Shown here one piece after another: positions 36,101 through 44,652 of a stretch of 64,000 nt of DNA. Source of the DNA: Streptomyces neyagawaensis. Lineage in GTDB: Bacteria > Actinomycetota > Actinomycetes > Streptomycetales > Streptomycetaceae. The notes under the pieces were generated by a model. The model saw only the letters and a program-made list of their open reading frames with translations, did no database searches and was not told the DNA's origin. A program made the position numbers and the translations under genes. Location: positions 372,001 to 436,000 of the forward strand of contig NZ_JAMGBG010000001.1 of the NCBI RefSeq assembly GCF_023516595.1. The letters are read 5' to 3'. Every line of letters starts with the position of its first letter. The stretch's first letter is position 1.

Positions 36101-37398
36101 TCGTCCGCCTCCCGGCGCAGAACCGTGTCGGGGGCTCCCTCCGTCCTGGGGAGGTCGAGCCGGGCTGCCGCGGCGCTCTCGGCCACCCGGTCCCGGATGC
36201 CGTCCAGCGTCTCCCGGGCGGCCGTGAGCCGGTTGTCCGCGGTGGCGAGCCGGCCCAGGGCCCGAGTGTGCGCCTCGGACGCCGTACGCCGGTCCGCCTC
36301 GGCCCGCTTCAGCTCCGCGGCCGTGCGGGAGGCGTCGTCCGCCGCCCGGTCGAGCGCGCGGGCGTCACGCATCTCGGGCCGGGACCGCAGCGTGGCGTCC
36401 TGGGCGGCCAGCCGCGCGGCCCGCTCGTCGAGGGCGGCGCCGCTCGCCCGGGCCTCTTCGCGGTCCGCCACCGCGCGGTCCCGGTCCGTCTGCGCCCTGG
36501 CGAGCTCCCGTTGCAGGTTCTCGTACCGGGCGTGTTCGCGGCGGGGCAGGCGGGCGCGTCGCCGGGAGGCGAGGCGGGCGTAGCGGCGGTAGTGGTCGAG
36601 GAACGCCGAGGACGCCTGCTCGGCATCGCGGGCCGCCCGCAGTTCCTCCTTCTCCTCGTCCAGCGACCGGAACGCCTCCGCCGCGTCGGCGACGACCGCC
36701 TGGTCCATCGGCGGCAGCGCCTCGGTCAGTGCCCGGGAGAGGGCGGCCTCACTGGGGCGCTTGGACAGCTGGGGCTGACGCAACTGGATCAGGAGGTCGA
36801 CGAGGGCTCCGTAGCGCCGCTCCCCCAGCCCGAAGAGGGCTTCGTCGACGGCCCTGCGGTAGGCCTTCGCCGTGTCGTACACCATGCCGTGGCTCCCTAC
36901 GGCCTCGGCGAGCCGGTCCCGGGACAGTGCCGTCCCGGTCGCGTCCAGCAGGTCGAGGCCTGCGCCGATCCGCTGGTCGGTGACCGCGAACCAGTGGCGG
37001 GCGATGCCGCGTCCGGCGACCGCCTTCAGTCCGCACAGCAGCGTGCGGAAGTGCGCCTCGCCCGTGGTGCCGTCGAGCCGTCCGAACTCGATCCAGGTGT
37101 AGCCGAGCCGTTCGGGATGCGGGTGCGCGCCGCCCAGGAGCAGGTTCCACTCCATGCGTTTGCCCGGGTCGCCGTCGGGTTCGACGCGGCGGGCGGAAAG
37201 GTCGCCGTCCAGGAGGAACGGCAGGGTGAGGGCGAGCACCTTGGACTTGCCCGTGCCGTTGTTGCCGCGCAGCAGCAGACGGCCGTCGCGGAACCAGAAC
37301 TCCTCGATGTCGTAGTGGAAGAGATCGACAAGTCCGATGCGCAGGGGCCGCCACCGGCCGGGAACGGGAGCGGGGAGCGCGGTCACTGGGTGGTTCAC
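33178..37398 (-). CDS. jetC: Wadjet type II JetC, SMC-like ATPase (TIGR02680)
   Basis: A 1,406-aa SMC/MukB-like motor. Walker A is LRGNNGTGKSKVLALTL (about 40), then FLLDGDLSARRVEPDGDPG, typical of TIGR02680. A very long Glu/Ala/Arg-rich coiled coil (about 250-1150) is interrupted by a hinge-like globular part. The C-terminal head has the signature region SGGERVLAASVPLFAA and Walker B APRLVTLDEAFAGVDDDS. It hydrolyses ATP to extrude DNA loops on invading plasmids. The GTG at 37398 overlaps the jetB stop (GTGA); the frame remains open for 363 codons upstream but these are jetB antiphase sequence. Confidence 0.95.
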   Translation of the reverse strand: MNHPVTALPAPVPGRWRPLRIGLVDLFHYDIEEFWFRDGRLLLRGNNGTGKSKVLALTLPFLLDGDLSARRVEPDGDPGKRMEWNLLLGGAHPHPERLGYTWIEFGRLDGTTGEAHFRTLLCGLKAVAGRGIARHWFAVTDQRIGAGLDLLDATGTALSRDRLAEAVGSHGMVYDTAKAYRRAVDEALFGLGERRYGALVDLLIQLRQPQLSKRPSEAALSRALTEALPPMDQAVVADAAEAFRSLDEEKEELRAARDAEQASSAFLDHYRRYARLASRRRARLPRREHARYENLQRELARAQTDRDRAVADREEARASGAALDERAARLAAQDATLRSRPEMRDARALDRAADDASRTAAELKRAEADRRTASEAHTRALGRLATADNRLTAARETLDGIRDRVAESAAAARLDLPRTEGAPDTVLRREADEATASRRRAVEHVAELATRAEQAEELHRAARLRVDEADEEAVHAEERLAEAEEGVAREGRALVTAVREHLSGCVELRVSGLPGVLDAVQDWASSLDGPPPARTAASEAHRTAASRLADRAAGLAHREAATAERQRLAAQELTALETGGERGPAAPPTRTPGVRDRGPGAPLWRLVDFRPHVTQADRAGLEAALEASGLLDAWVRPDGSAVAADGHDVLLDPVGLLGGTGLDRVLCPAVDPGDAGAAAVGEETVARLLASIGLAAGGGPGPGEASWEAGGHDTWVCADGHFRVGALTGSWAKDSAQYVGEGAREQARRVRLGELRAEIDGLTAERERLAEESRAVAGRRAVLDAELAALPGDDDLRHAHARVTAAAEAVRRARTRRDERAAELAPAARQAERAATELADTAAALNLPADHTALGLVRQALADHTALLAALWPAMRERAEAERAVTGEQEETHRAELLVSELAERATEAARVAAAADEHLTTLRSTVGAAVAELQRQLEETAEAARVCEHEQRQVREDFGDADRRASRAEGRIERLAEDVTEATAAREEAVAALQRFAATGLLAVALPDIEVPDDGGGTWAATPAITLARAVESRLSSVDDTDAAWERVQKRLSEEFGRLQDALSRHGHTATARPSEDGMRVDIVYQGRERAVPELAEALAVEVAELTRILSAHEREILQTHLITEVAGTLQELIGAAERQVAAMNRELEERPTSTGMKLRLVWRASRRAPQGLAQARERLRQSADAWSPEDRAAVGAFLQEQIARRQADDSAGSWLEDLTAALDYRSWHEFGVERHQHGKWVPATGPASGGERVLAASVPLFAAASSHYASAGGAHAPRLVTLDEAFAGVDDDSRAKCLGLLRAFDLDVVMTSEREWACYPQVPGIAIAQLSRVDDIDAVLVTRWEWDGSERRRGTEPGAPRDALGAAAGAGDFGEGADGPVTPFGEPGRTAVVDSVGGQGALWT

Positions 37399-38642
37399 CT
37401 TTCGTCCTGCACGGGCTGCACGGTCGTGGCGAGGGGCCGTCGACCCCCTCCGGGTTCCCTGACGACGGGCTCGCCGACCGCGTACCGGGCGAGGGCCGGC
37501 CGCGGTACGACGCCCCGTTCGGTGCGCTCGGCGAGTCCCAGCGCCACCAGCTTGGTCAGCGCCTGCTCGACGAGTTCGGGCTCCGCTCCCGGTTCCCTCG
37601 CCGACTTGGACCAGAATCCGCCGTGCTCCTCGGCCAGTTCTCGTACGCGGGCCGCCAGCTCCGCCGCTTGGACGGGCCCGGCCGCCCGGGCCAGGTGCCC
37701 CGCCAGCAGCAGGGTGATGTGACCGTGGGTGCCCTGTTCCGGCATGCGCACGTCCGTGAGGTCGTCCATCGGGTCGACCATGGCGATGCCCTCGGCCCGG
37801 ACCTCCGGGACGAGTCCCGTCAGCTCGTTGATACGGGCGGTGATGAAGCCGCGCTGCCGGGTGAGGTAGGCCAGTTCGTCGTCGGTCAGGTCGTCGTAGT
37901 ACAGCACCGGGTCGTCCAGGAGGATGCGGGTCAACTTCCAGCGGACCGCCCGGAACCTGAGCTCGTCGATGTCGAGCGCGGTCCACGCGGTCATCTCCAC
38001 CAGGCGCTCCTCGAAGCCCTCGGCCTCGACCATGGAGGGCCCTCGCAGGGACGCCGGCATCCCGGCCAGCACACGCCGCCGCACGTCGTACAGCACGTCG
38101 CCCGATCCACTGACGTAGGCGTCCTCGTCGCCGGCCACCCGCCGCAGCACCCCGAGCCGCAGCAGCAGGCGGACGACGGCCGCGAGGTCGAGGCGCTCGT
38201 CGCGCCGCTCCAGAGTGAACGCGATCCCGGCGGCGACGAGTTCGGGATCGGCGGCGGCCAGGACGACCTGCTCGGCGAGGCGCCCGAGCGCCACCTGCGA
38301 CTCGCCGCGTTCCAGCGCGGCCAGGGCCAGGCAGAGCAGGACGTAGCGGCGGCGGGTGAAGGGCAGGGCACTGCGGGCGGCCTCGCGCGCGGGGTGCGTG
38401 GCGTCGGTGAGGGTGCCCGGCGTCTTGCGCAGCCGTGCGGCGTCGGCGTCCGTGCGCAGCGTCCAGCCGACGTTGCGTTCGAACCACTCCCGCAGTTCGG
38501 TGGTGTGCCGGCGCACCAGCCGGAACTCGTCGGCGTACGGCCCGTCGGCGGTGAGCAGCGGCTCCTTCAGCAGAGCGCGTGCGGCCTTCTGGAGGTCGGC
38601 CTGCCGCTGGCCGTCGAGGACCTCGGCGAGAGGGCCGCTCAT
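37395..38642 (-). CDS. jetB: Wadjet type II JetB, TIGR02678/DUF2398 protein
   Basis: 415 aa, the kite-like subunit in the second position of the operon. Seen: QKAARALLKEPLLTADGPYA at the start, LRREWFERNVGWTL-type segment (TELREWFERNVGWTLRTDAD), TRRRYVLLCLALAALERGES, and a winged-helix C-terminus (VEQALTKLVALGLAERTERG). By analogy to MukE/kite proteins it links JetA and the SMC heads. ATGA overlaps with jetA upstream and GTGA with jetC downstream indicate one tightly coupled transcript. Confidence 0.92.
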   Translation of the reverse strand: MSGPLAEVLDGQRQADLQKAARALLKEPLLTADGPYADEFRLVRRHTTELREWFERNVGWTLRTDADAARLRKTPGTLTDATHPAREAARSALPFTRRRYVLLCLALAALERGESQVALGRLAEQVVLAAADPELVAAGIAFTLERRDERLDLAAVVRLLLRLGVLRRVAGDEDAYVSGSGDVLYDVRRRVLAGMPASLRGPSMVEAEGFEERLVEMTAWTALDIDELRFRAVRWKLTRILLDDPVLYYDDLTDDELAYLTRQRGFITARINELTGLVPEVRAEGIAMVDPMDDLTDVRMPEQGTHGHITLLLAGHLARAAGPVQAAELAARVRELAEEHGGFWSKSAREPGAEPELVEQALTKLVALGLAERTERGVVPRPALARYAVGEPVVREPGGGRRPLATTVQPVQDER

Positions 38643-40288
38643 CGGTCCTCCGCGGGCTGGGGAGCGGTGTCCCGTCGGGGGACGGGGAAGGGAACGGGCG
38701 CCGATGCCGACGCGGCGGCGTGACCGTGCCCGACCGTGAGGTCGACGATGTCGATCAGGTGGTCGGGGCCGCTGAACACACCGTCGGGCGTGTGCACTTC
38801 GGCTGTCGATCCGTCATCGACGGCGGTCAGCCGGATCTCCATCGAACCATCCCCGCTGGTGGCCGCGGTGGTGGTCATGCCCGGCCGCCAGGTGGCGAGC
38901 GCGTCGCCGAGCAGCCGCAGGAACAACTGGAAGGCGGGCGGGTCGAGTTCGCCGAGCCGGGACAGCCGCACCGGTCCGCCCGTCACGAGACGGTCCCGGG
39001 CCCGCCTGGTCTCTTCCGTCTGCCGGGCGGCGATCTCGGCGAGCCGGCGCTTCGCCTCACCCCGGTCGGCCACCTTGCGCGGCTTGCCACGCCGCTCGTA
39101 ACTGCCCGTACGGCGCAGTTGGGGGCTGATCCGCAGCGGTCGCGCCTCGCTCCACGGGGTCGAGGCGGGCTCCGGGGTGGCTGCCCGTTCGGCAAGGGTG
39201 TCGGCGTCGACGGTGAGGTGCCGGGAGGAGTGCAGCCCGAACGCCACGCGCCACAGCCGGTGCCGCGCCGCGTCGTCCGGCGCCTGGGCGAACCAGCGCG
39301 CGAGGGTACGGAAGTCGGCGGAACGGTCCGAGCGTCCGGCCCGCCGCTCGTTGAGCTGCCGTACGACGGCCAGAAGCTGCGGGATCGAGTTGAGCGCCCG
39401 CCCGCGCAGCAGCCTGGCCTGCGACTCCCGTCCCTCCCCCGACACGAACCACTCGGCGAGGCCGGACCACCGGGCGGACCACCGCTCGTACGCCACCGCC
39501 TCAGCCCGCTCGGCCTCCTCGGGAGCGGCGTCGGCGGCCTCGCGGGCAGCGGCGAGCCTCAGCAGCGGACCGACCCGCTCCTGCTCCTCCAGTTCCCCGA
39601 TCAGCAGGGCGATCCGCCCGCCGAGGGTGATGAGGTCCTGGATGAAACGCTCCAGGTACTGGATCAGCCGGTCCTTGTAGGCGAGGAACGCCTCAACCTC
39701 GATGTCGTGCAGGTCGATGGTGCGCTGCAGCGAGCCCATGAAGGCACGGGCGTTGTCGGCGAGGTCGGTGAACCGCGCCGTCAGCACGGACAGGGCCACG
39801 TACGTCTTGGCCGGGTCCGGCTCGTCCTCCATGGCGATCACCAGGAGCGCCCTCAGCTGCGTGACGATGTCGTGCAACGCGACCGCCTGGAGTTCCCCGC
39901 GCCGCCCCAGCACCTCGTCGTACGTCCCCAGCGCCGCCTCTGCCGCCTCACCGGCCCGGGTGAGCTGGTAGATGAACCGCCTGCGGTAGAAGTCCTCGAC
40001 CGCCGTCACCCGCGCGTGGTCCGGATCGGCCCGGAGGTTGCCCCACTCCACGAGCTTGTCCAGCGCCTGCGTCACCGCTTCGAGGTCGGCGGGCGGGCTC
40101 CCCGCGTCCAGGGCGGCGTACACGTCCTCCGGCCGCAGATGCACCGCGAACCGCTCCTTGGCGACGAGGAAGGCCCGCATGACCTGGCGGTAGAGAGGGG
40201 CGTTGGGGGTGCTGAGGTGAGCGAAGGGGGTGTAGTCGGCAAGGGTGGAGCCGTGGCGGCGGGGAGTCGGGGACGTCTGCGAAGTCAT
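38639..40288 (-). CDS. jetA: Wadjet type II JetA, TIGR02677/DUF2397 kleisin-like protein
   Basis: 549 aa, first gene of the operon. The N-terminal FAHLSTPNAPLYRQVMRAFL with RFAVHLRPEDVYAAL is the DUF2397 start, a winged helix; the middle is helical (VEAFLAYKDRLIQYLERFIQD). As the kleisin subunit it should bridge the two SMC heads and hold JetB. I start at the ATG at 40288 (MTSQTSPTPRRHG); the frame runs 40 codons further up without conserved sequence. A promoter could lie in 40289-40404, but I cannot identify it. Confidence 0.92.
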   Translation of the reverse strand: MTSQTSPTPRRHGSTLADYTPFAHLSTPNAPLYRQVMRAFLVAKERFAVHLRPEDVYAALDAGSPPADLEAVTQALDKLVEWGNLRADPDHARVTAVEDFYRRRFIYQLTRAGEAAEAALGTYDEVLGRRGELQAVALHDIVTQLRALLVIAMEDEPDPAKTYVALSVLTARFTDLADNARAFMGSLQRTIDLHDIEVEAFLAYKDRLIQYLERFIQDLITLGGRIALLIGELEEQERVGPLLRLAAAREAADAAPEEAERAEAVAYERWSARWSGLAEWFVSGEGRESQARLLRGRALNSIPQLLAVVRQLNERRAGRSDRSADFRTLARWFAQAPDDAARHRLWRVAFGLHSSRHLTVDADTLAERAATPEPASTPWSEARPLRISPQLRRTGSYERRGKPRKVADRGEAKRRLAEIAARQTEETRRARDRLVTGGPVRLSRLGELDPPAFQLFLRLLGDALATWRPGMTTTAATSGDGSMEIRLTAVDDGSTAEVHTPDGVFSGPDHLIDIVDLTVGHGHAAASASAPVPFPVPRRDTAPQPAEDR

Positions 40289-40404
40289 CGTCGGTTCATT
40301 GTTCCGGATGTATGGCAGCGACTGTGTCCCATGTCTGGATTTCGCATGCTCACTCCGTCCATGTGCCCTTTCCCTCGTCCAGCCCGAACGGCACCCCGGG
40401 TGGG

Positions 40405-41085
40405 TCATCGCTCGTGCCGGACGAAGCGCACCGGTTCCGTGAGCACGGCCGCGGCGGACTCCGTGTCGGCCAGCCGGGCCGACAGTGTGGCCTCGGCCAG
40501 ACGTGGCGGAAGGGCCTCACCGAACTTCAGTCCCCGTACCGCGCGTTCGTCCACGTCCGGCAGGCACAGCCGGTCGGTCGCGTCCTTCGTCACATCACCC
40601 CAGGTGTGCACAGTGACGTCCTCCCGCAGCCGGATCCAGCGGTCGTTGATGTGTTGTCCCGGCACGGCGACGGTGTCGAGGGTCGCGGCGAGTGTGGCGT
40701 TCGCACGGTGGCCGGCCCAGGTCCACCAGCGCATCTGTCCCGCCGTGTCCTGAACGATCAAGGTGCCTCCGGGATGCACCCGCTCCAGGTACTCCTCACG
40801 AGTCCGCCGCAGAGTACTGACCGCCCGTCCCGTCATGTTCACGGGCGGGTCCTCACCCAGCAGTACCCGGCGCTCCGCGCGGGTGAGCTCGTAGGAGCCC
40901 GCCGAGCCGAATCCGGGGGGAACCGCGATCAGCAGATCGCATTCGTTGACCCGACCCGACTGGGCGGTGAAGGAGAAGGTCGCCCAGGCACGGTACGGCT
41001 CGGCGGCCGGCATGAGACGCCTGACATGGTCCAGCGCGTCCTGTTCCCAGGAGCAGGGAGAGGGACGCTCCTGGAACCACTGCTG
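40405..41085 (-). pseudogene. Fused relic: PglW-like N-terminus joined to a helicase C-terminus
   Basis: One open frame (open to 41370) contains two unrelated pieces. The upstream piece, EQDALDHVRRLMPAAEPYRA then WATFSFTAQSGRVNECDLLI, matches the start of PglW-type kinases (nuclease-related NERD domain) of phage-growth-limitation/BREX type 2. At about 40910-40895 it switches to RRTREEYLERVHPGGTLIVQ, RWWTWAGHRANATLAATL and VDERAVRGLKFGEALPPRLA, which resembles the C-terminus of Lhr-like DEAD/DEAH helicases in Streptomyces. The kinase domain and helicase motor are both absent, so this is a deletion product, although the frame is intact and might be expressed. Confidence 0.6.
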
Positions 41086-41269
41086 GGCGGGCTTGACCGG
41101 CCCCGGCTTGGGCACGGCCGGACCGGGTGTCCGCCGCGGGTCCCCTCCCGTTGCTGCCACTGCGTCGGCCTCCTCACCGAGTCGTCCCTCAGGATCCGAC
41201 AAATCCCTGGTGGGCCTACCGCCATGCACTGACAGCACGGTCTCTGGTGAGGTCGGCCGCACTACAGCG

Positions 41270-41470
41270 AGGCCACGCCCGGCGCCGTGGCGGCCCTCCA
41301 ATACCGGGTTCATTCTCCCCACCGACACTGACCGGAGACGCTGGCTGGCAGGCACCGGCTCACATCGCACCCGCCGCCATCGGCCTCGCTGACGCCCCCA
41401 GGATGTCCGTCAGCTCGTCGTGGAGGGCTCCCCCTGCGAACTGTCCGTTCGCCGTTGGCCACAGCTTCGG
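41270..41470 (-). repeat. LOTUS-gene tail repeat, left copy
   Basis: This stretch matches 61600-61806, the 3' end and downstream flank of the LOTUS-domain gene, in the same orientation. Shared landmarks are TTCTCCCCACCGA, CGGCCTCGCTGACGCCCC and CGAACTGTCCGTTCGCCGT. On the minus strand it reads PTANGQF at the place where the intact gene reads PTANGQFVVEP. Only the last codons remain here. The two copies are 20.3 kb apart. Confidence 0.75.
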
Positions 41471-41559
41471 CACTTCGCCCGGACCGACTGAGGCAAGCAG
41501 CCGACCCACTCCGTCCGACGGCGGACCGGAAACAGATCGAATCGCCCAGCCATCGGCGC

Positions 41560-41730
41560 AACCGCAGGTCAGGAGCACTTTGCGGCTGGCTCCGGAATCG
41601 CCACACACTCCAAGTGATACGTCATCGGAAACACGCCACAAAGTATGAGAACGAGAGAATCCGCAGGTCACATGGGTTCCTGCCTCAGGCACGGGCGGTG
41701 AGGCGGCCGGAACGTCAAACGAGCGTCGTG
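41560..41730 (-). repeat. Methyltransferase-tail repeat, copy 2
   Basis: Minus strand: a TGACGTTC/GACGCTCGTTTGACG motif (41730-41710), then about 75 bp, then a frame reading VFPMTYHLECVAIPEPAAKC and a stop at about 41570. This is the end of a TrmA/RlmD-like RNA methyltransferase. It is about 80 percent alike to the copy at 47114-47283 over its whole length. Between this and the LOTUS-tail repeat (41471-41559) I see no gene. Confidence 0.8.
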
Positions 41731-41799
41731 GTCGGCGGCCTGCCTCTCCTCTTCCAGCCCCGGCAGGCCAGTGACCTCGGACGCCTGCCGGGCCGGGGC

Positions 41800-43485
41800 T
41801 CAGGCGTCGATGATGACGGGGATGATGAGGGGCTTGCGGCGGTGCGTGCGGAACGCCCAGTTCGCCACGGCGCGGGCGATGAGCTGTTCGAGCTGGCGCG
41901 CGTCCCCGACGCCTTCCTCGGCCGCGGTGGCCAGGGTCTTCTCGATGACGGGGACGACCGGCTCGAAGGTGGTGTCGTCGTGGACGAAGCCACGGGCCAG
42001 GAAGTCGGGGGCCTCGGCGAGAGCGCCGGTGTCCGCGTCGACGATCGCCACCACCGTGACCACGCCCTCCTCGGCGAGGGTGAGGCGGTCCTTGAGGGAC
42101 GCTTCGGTGGCGCCGCCGACTTCCATGCCGTCCACGTAGACGTTGCCGGCGGGGACCTTGCCGGTGATGGACGCGCGCCCGTCGACGAGGTCGACGACGA
42201 CGCCGTCCTCGGCGATGACGACCCGTTCGGGGTCGACGCCGGTACGGATGGCGAGGTCGGCGTTGGCCCGCAGGTGGCGCCATTCGCCGTGCACGGGCAT
42301 GACATTGCGGGGCTTGACGATGTTGTAGCAGTAGACGAGTTCGCCGGCGCTGGCATGCCCGGAGACGTGCACCTTGGCGTTGCCCTTGTGGACCACGTGC
42401 GCGCCCCACCGGGTGAGTCCGTTGATCACCCGGTAGATGGCGTTCTCGTTGCCGGGGATCAGGGAGCTGGCGAGCAGGACGGTGTCGCCCTTGCCGATGC
42501 GGATCACGTGGTCGCGGTTGGCCATCCGTGACAGCGCGGCCATCGGTTCGCCCTGGGATCCGGTGCACACCAGCGTGATCTTGTGGTCCGGGAGCTTCTC
42601 CAGCTCCTTCGTGCTCACGACCAGACCGGAGGGGACCTTCAGATAGCCCAGGTCACGGGCGATTCCCATGTTGCGGACCATCGACCGGCCGACGAAGGCG
42701 ACCTTTCGGCCGTGCTGGTGGGCGGCGTCCAGGACCTGCTGGATGCGGTGCACATGGCTGGCGAAGCTGGAGACGATGACCCGCCGCGGCGCGGTGCGCA
42801 TCACCTGCTCGATCGCCGGGTTCAGCTCACGCTCGGAGGTCGTGAAACCGGGCACCTCGGCGTTGGTGGAGTCGGTGAGGAACAGGTCCACGCCCTCCTC
42901 GCCGAGACGGGCGAAAGCGCGCAGATCGGTGATGCGGTCGTCGAGGGGAAACTGGTCCATCTTGAAGTCGCCGGTGTGCAGCACCATCCCGGCCCCGGTA
43001 CGGATCGCGACCGCGAGGCTGTCCGGGATGGAGTGGTTGACCGCCACGAACTCGCAGTCGAAGGGTCCGAAGGCGCGCCGGTCGCCCTCCCGCACCCGCA
43101 CCGTGCGCGGCCGGATGCCGTGTTCCTTGAGCTTGGCCTCCAGGAACGCCAGCGTCAGCTTCGAGCCGACGACGGGAATGTCCGCCCGCTCACGCAGCAG
43201 GTACGGCACTCCGCCGATGTGGTCCTCGTGCCCGTGGGTCAGCACCACGGCCACGATGTCGTCCAGCCGGTCCCGGATCGAGGTGAAGTCCGGCAGGATC
43301 ACATCCACGCCGGGCTGGTTCTCCTCGGGGAACAGCACGCCACAGTCGACGATGAGCAGCTTGCCGGCGTGCTCGAAGACGGTCATGTTGCGGCCGATCT
43401 CACCCAGACCGCCCAGGGCGATGACCCGCAGCCCTCCTTGGGGAAGAGGGGGTGCGGCTTTCAGTTCGGGGTGCGGATGGCTCAT
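41800..43485 (-). CDS. rnj: Ribonuclease J
   Basis: The 561-aa protein is a full-length RNase J: metallo-beta-lactamase core with VVLTHGHEDHIGG (HxHxDH), VNHSIPDS, LHTGDFKMD, then the beta-CASP region (TDSTNAEVPGFTTSE, VSSFASHVHRIQQV, CTGSQGEP) and the C-terminal domain. It degrades and trims RNA with 5'-exo and endonuclease activity. The ATG at 43485 fits the family start; the longer frame to 43800 is not conserved. The housekeeping copy usually lies next to dapA, so this copy, flanked by repeats, may be a second one. A duplicate of its last 107 codons lies at 47562. Confidence 0.95.
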   Translation of the reverse strand: MSHPHPELKAAPPLPQGGLRVIALGGLGEIGRNMTVFEHAGKLLIVDCGVLFPEENQPGVDVILPDFTSIRDRLDDIVAVVLTHGHEDHIGGVPYLLRERADIPVVGSKLTLAFLEAKLKEHGIRPRTVRVREGDRRAFGPFDCEFVAVNHSIPDSLAVAIRTGAGMVLHTGDFKMDQFPLDDRITDLRAFARLGEEGVDLFLTDSTNAEVPGFTTSERELNPAIEQVMRTAPRRVIVSSFASHVHRIQQVLDAAHQHGRKVAFVGRSMVRNMGIARDLGYLKVPSGLVVSTKELEKLPDHKITLVCTGSQGEPMAALSRMANRDHVIRIGKGDTVLLASSLIPGNENAIYRVINGLTRWGAHVVHKGNAKVHVSGHASAGELVYCYNIVKPRNVMPVHGEWRHLRANADLAIRTGVDPERVVIAEDGVVVDLVDGRASITGKVPAGNVYVDGMEVGGATEASLKDRLTLAEEGVVTVVAIVDADTGALAEAPDFLARGFVHDDTTFEPVVPVIEKTLATAAEEGVGDARQLEQLIARAVANWAFRTHRRKPLIIPVIIDA

Positions 43486-43844
43486 ACCTTGACGGTACCG
43501 GGAGAGTGGGGCGGGTTGATCCATTGGGCGGTGATCTTCTTCGCGACGGAGCGGCTCACCCGCACCTGATGGCCAGGGACGATCGGACTGCGCCGATGCG
43601 GGCAAGTTCTCCGCTGCCGTCGACGCCCCGGTGCAGAAGGACGGGCCGCCCAGGCATCTGCACTTCCATGGCGTCCGGATCCTGAAGGGCACGGCATCCT
43701 GCAGGCCACGGCGGGGATCCCGGAGACGGGCGGGATGTCCCGCGTTGCTGTCGAGGACGTCAGTGCCTTGACCGTCGGCGACTTCAGCTCCTCCGACCAC
43801 TCACCCAGCGCTGTACCGGTGTAGGCGCGCGCCCGTCGCGTCCT
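43486..43844. other. Gene-poor gap with a decayed reading frame
   Basis: 359 bp between the RNase J start and the small protein gene. On the plus strand one frame reads KDGPPRHLHFHGVRILKG and, after a shift, GILQATAGIPETGG and SALTVGDFSSSDH before a stop at about 43820. The two halves look like parts of one lost gene. I do not recognise it. No promoter or terminator is clear. Confidence 0.3.
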
Positions 43845-44153
43845 TCAGACGGACAGGGGGGTGCCGAGCATGGCGGAAGCCCTCTGCAACGGGCTTTCGA
43901 CGCGGCTGGGTGCGGGTTCGGGGAGGGTGCGACAGGTGAAGCCGAGGCGGGCCATTGCCCTGAACACTTCGGCGCCACTGAAATCGCGGCGGTCCTGGCG
44001 GGTGATGACCTGGCCGACCTGCTTGACCGGGTAGTGGCGCCGTCCGATGATCACGGACTCACCGGTGACCGGTTCGGGCTTGACGCCCTTCATTGATTCC
44101 AGCACCCCGCTCTTGGACAGCTCGAACGGGAAGCGGGCGATGACACAGCGCAT
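43845..44153 (-). CDS. Small conserved protein of the cold-shock cluster
   Basis: 102 aa, unknown function. The first half, RFPFELSKSGVLESMKGVKP then EPVTGESVIIGRRHYPVKQV and VITRQDRRDFSGAEV, is a pattern I associate with small Streptomyces proteins encoded near DEAD-box helicase and Csp genes, but I know no assigned role. The last 30 residues are low in structure. It is the last gene in a minus-strand series Csp, DEAD-box helicase, CBS protein, this gene, so a role in cold or RNA stress is likely. Confidence 0.7.
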   Translation of the reverse strand: MRCVIARFPFELSKSGVLESMKGVKPEPVTGESVIIGRRHYPVKQVGQVITRQDRRDFSGAEVFRAMARLGFTCRTLPEPAPSRVESPLQRASAMLGTPLSV

Positions 44154-44309
44154 GATGCCTCACAGGGAGAAGGAGAGACGGGGCCGACCTCCGTCGAAGT
44201 CGTTCAGCGGGAGAGGGCGAGGGCCCTCAAGCCTTGCGGTGTTCGTCGCCCCCGGGCGGGACCCCGTACTGGCGGCAGCGCGGCACGCGCTCGGCTTCGG
44301 CTCTCGTTG

Positions 44310-44606
44310 TCAGCGGTGAAGCGAAGGCCCGACGACATCGGCGATGTCACGCAGGCGGATCCGGTCGCTGTATCCGGAGCCGTCACGCACGGCCGTGAGC
44401 CGGGCCCGGGTGACCAGGCCGGTGTACAGCCCGTCCTCGTCGCAGACGGCCAGATGGCCTGTGCGGGCGGCGGCCATCACGGACAGGGCCACCTCCACGG
44501 TCATGTCCTCCCAGACCTGCGGTCCGGTCGCGTCCATGGTGTCGGCCGTCGTGCCGTGCGCGGCGTGGGCGGTCGCCGGGCGGAAATGCGTCTGGTCCAG
44601 CTTCAA
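44310..44606 (-). CDS. CBS-domain-like small protein
   Basis: 98 aa from a TTG at 44606. The start is decided by GGAGG five bases ahead of it; the frame is open to 44666 but that part is only downstream of the helicase stop. MTVEVALSVMAAARTGHLAV and CDEDGLYTGLVTRARLTAVR give a single CBS-type beta-alpha-beta unit, a fold that binds adenine nucleotides. It lies 46 bp after the DEAD-box helicase gene and is probably co-transcribed. The link to RNA metabolism is positional. Confidence 0.75.
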   Translation of the reverse strand: MKLDQTHFRPATAHAAHGTTADTMDATGPQVWEDMTVEVALSVMAAARTGHLAVCDEDGLYTGLVTRARLTAVRDGSGYSDRIRLRDIADVVGPSLHR

Positions 44607-44652
44607 AGGGTTCCTCCTACGGAGTGGGGCCGGTTTCCTGACCGCGACGGTT

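Noticed and set aside
33067..37722. 1,551-aa plus-strand open frame over jetC
   Set aside because: Antisense of a clear SMC-like gene, low-complexity composition, no family features.
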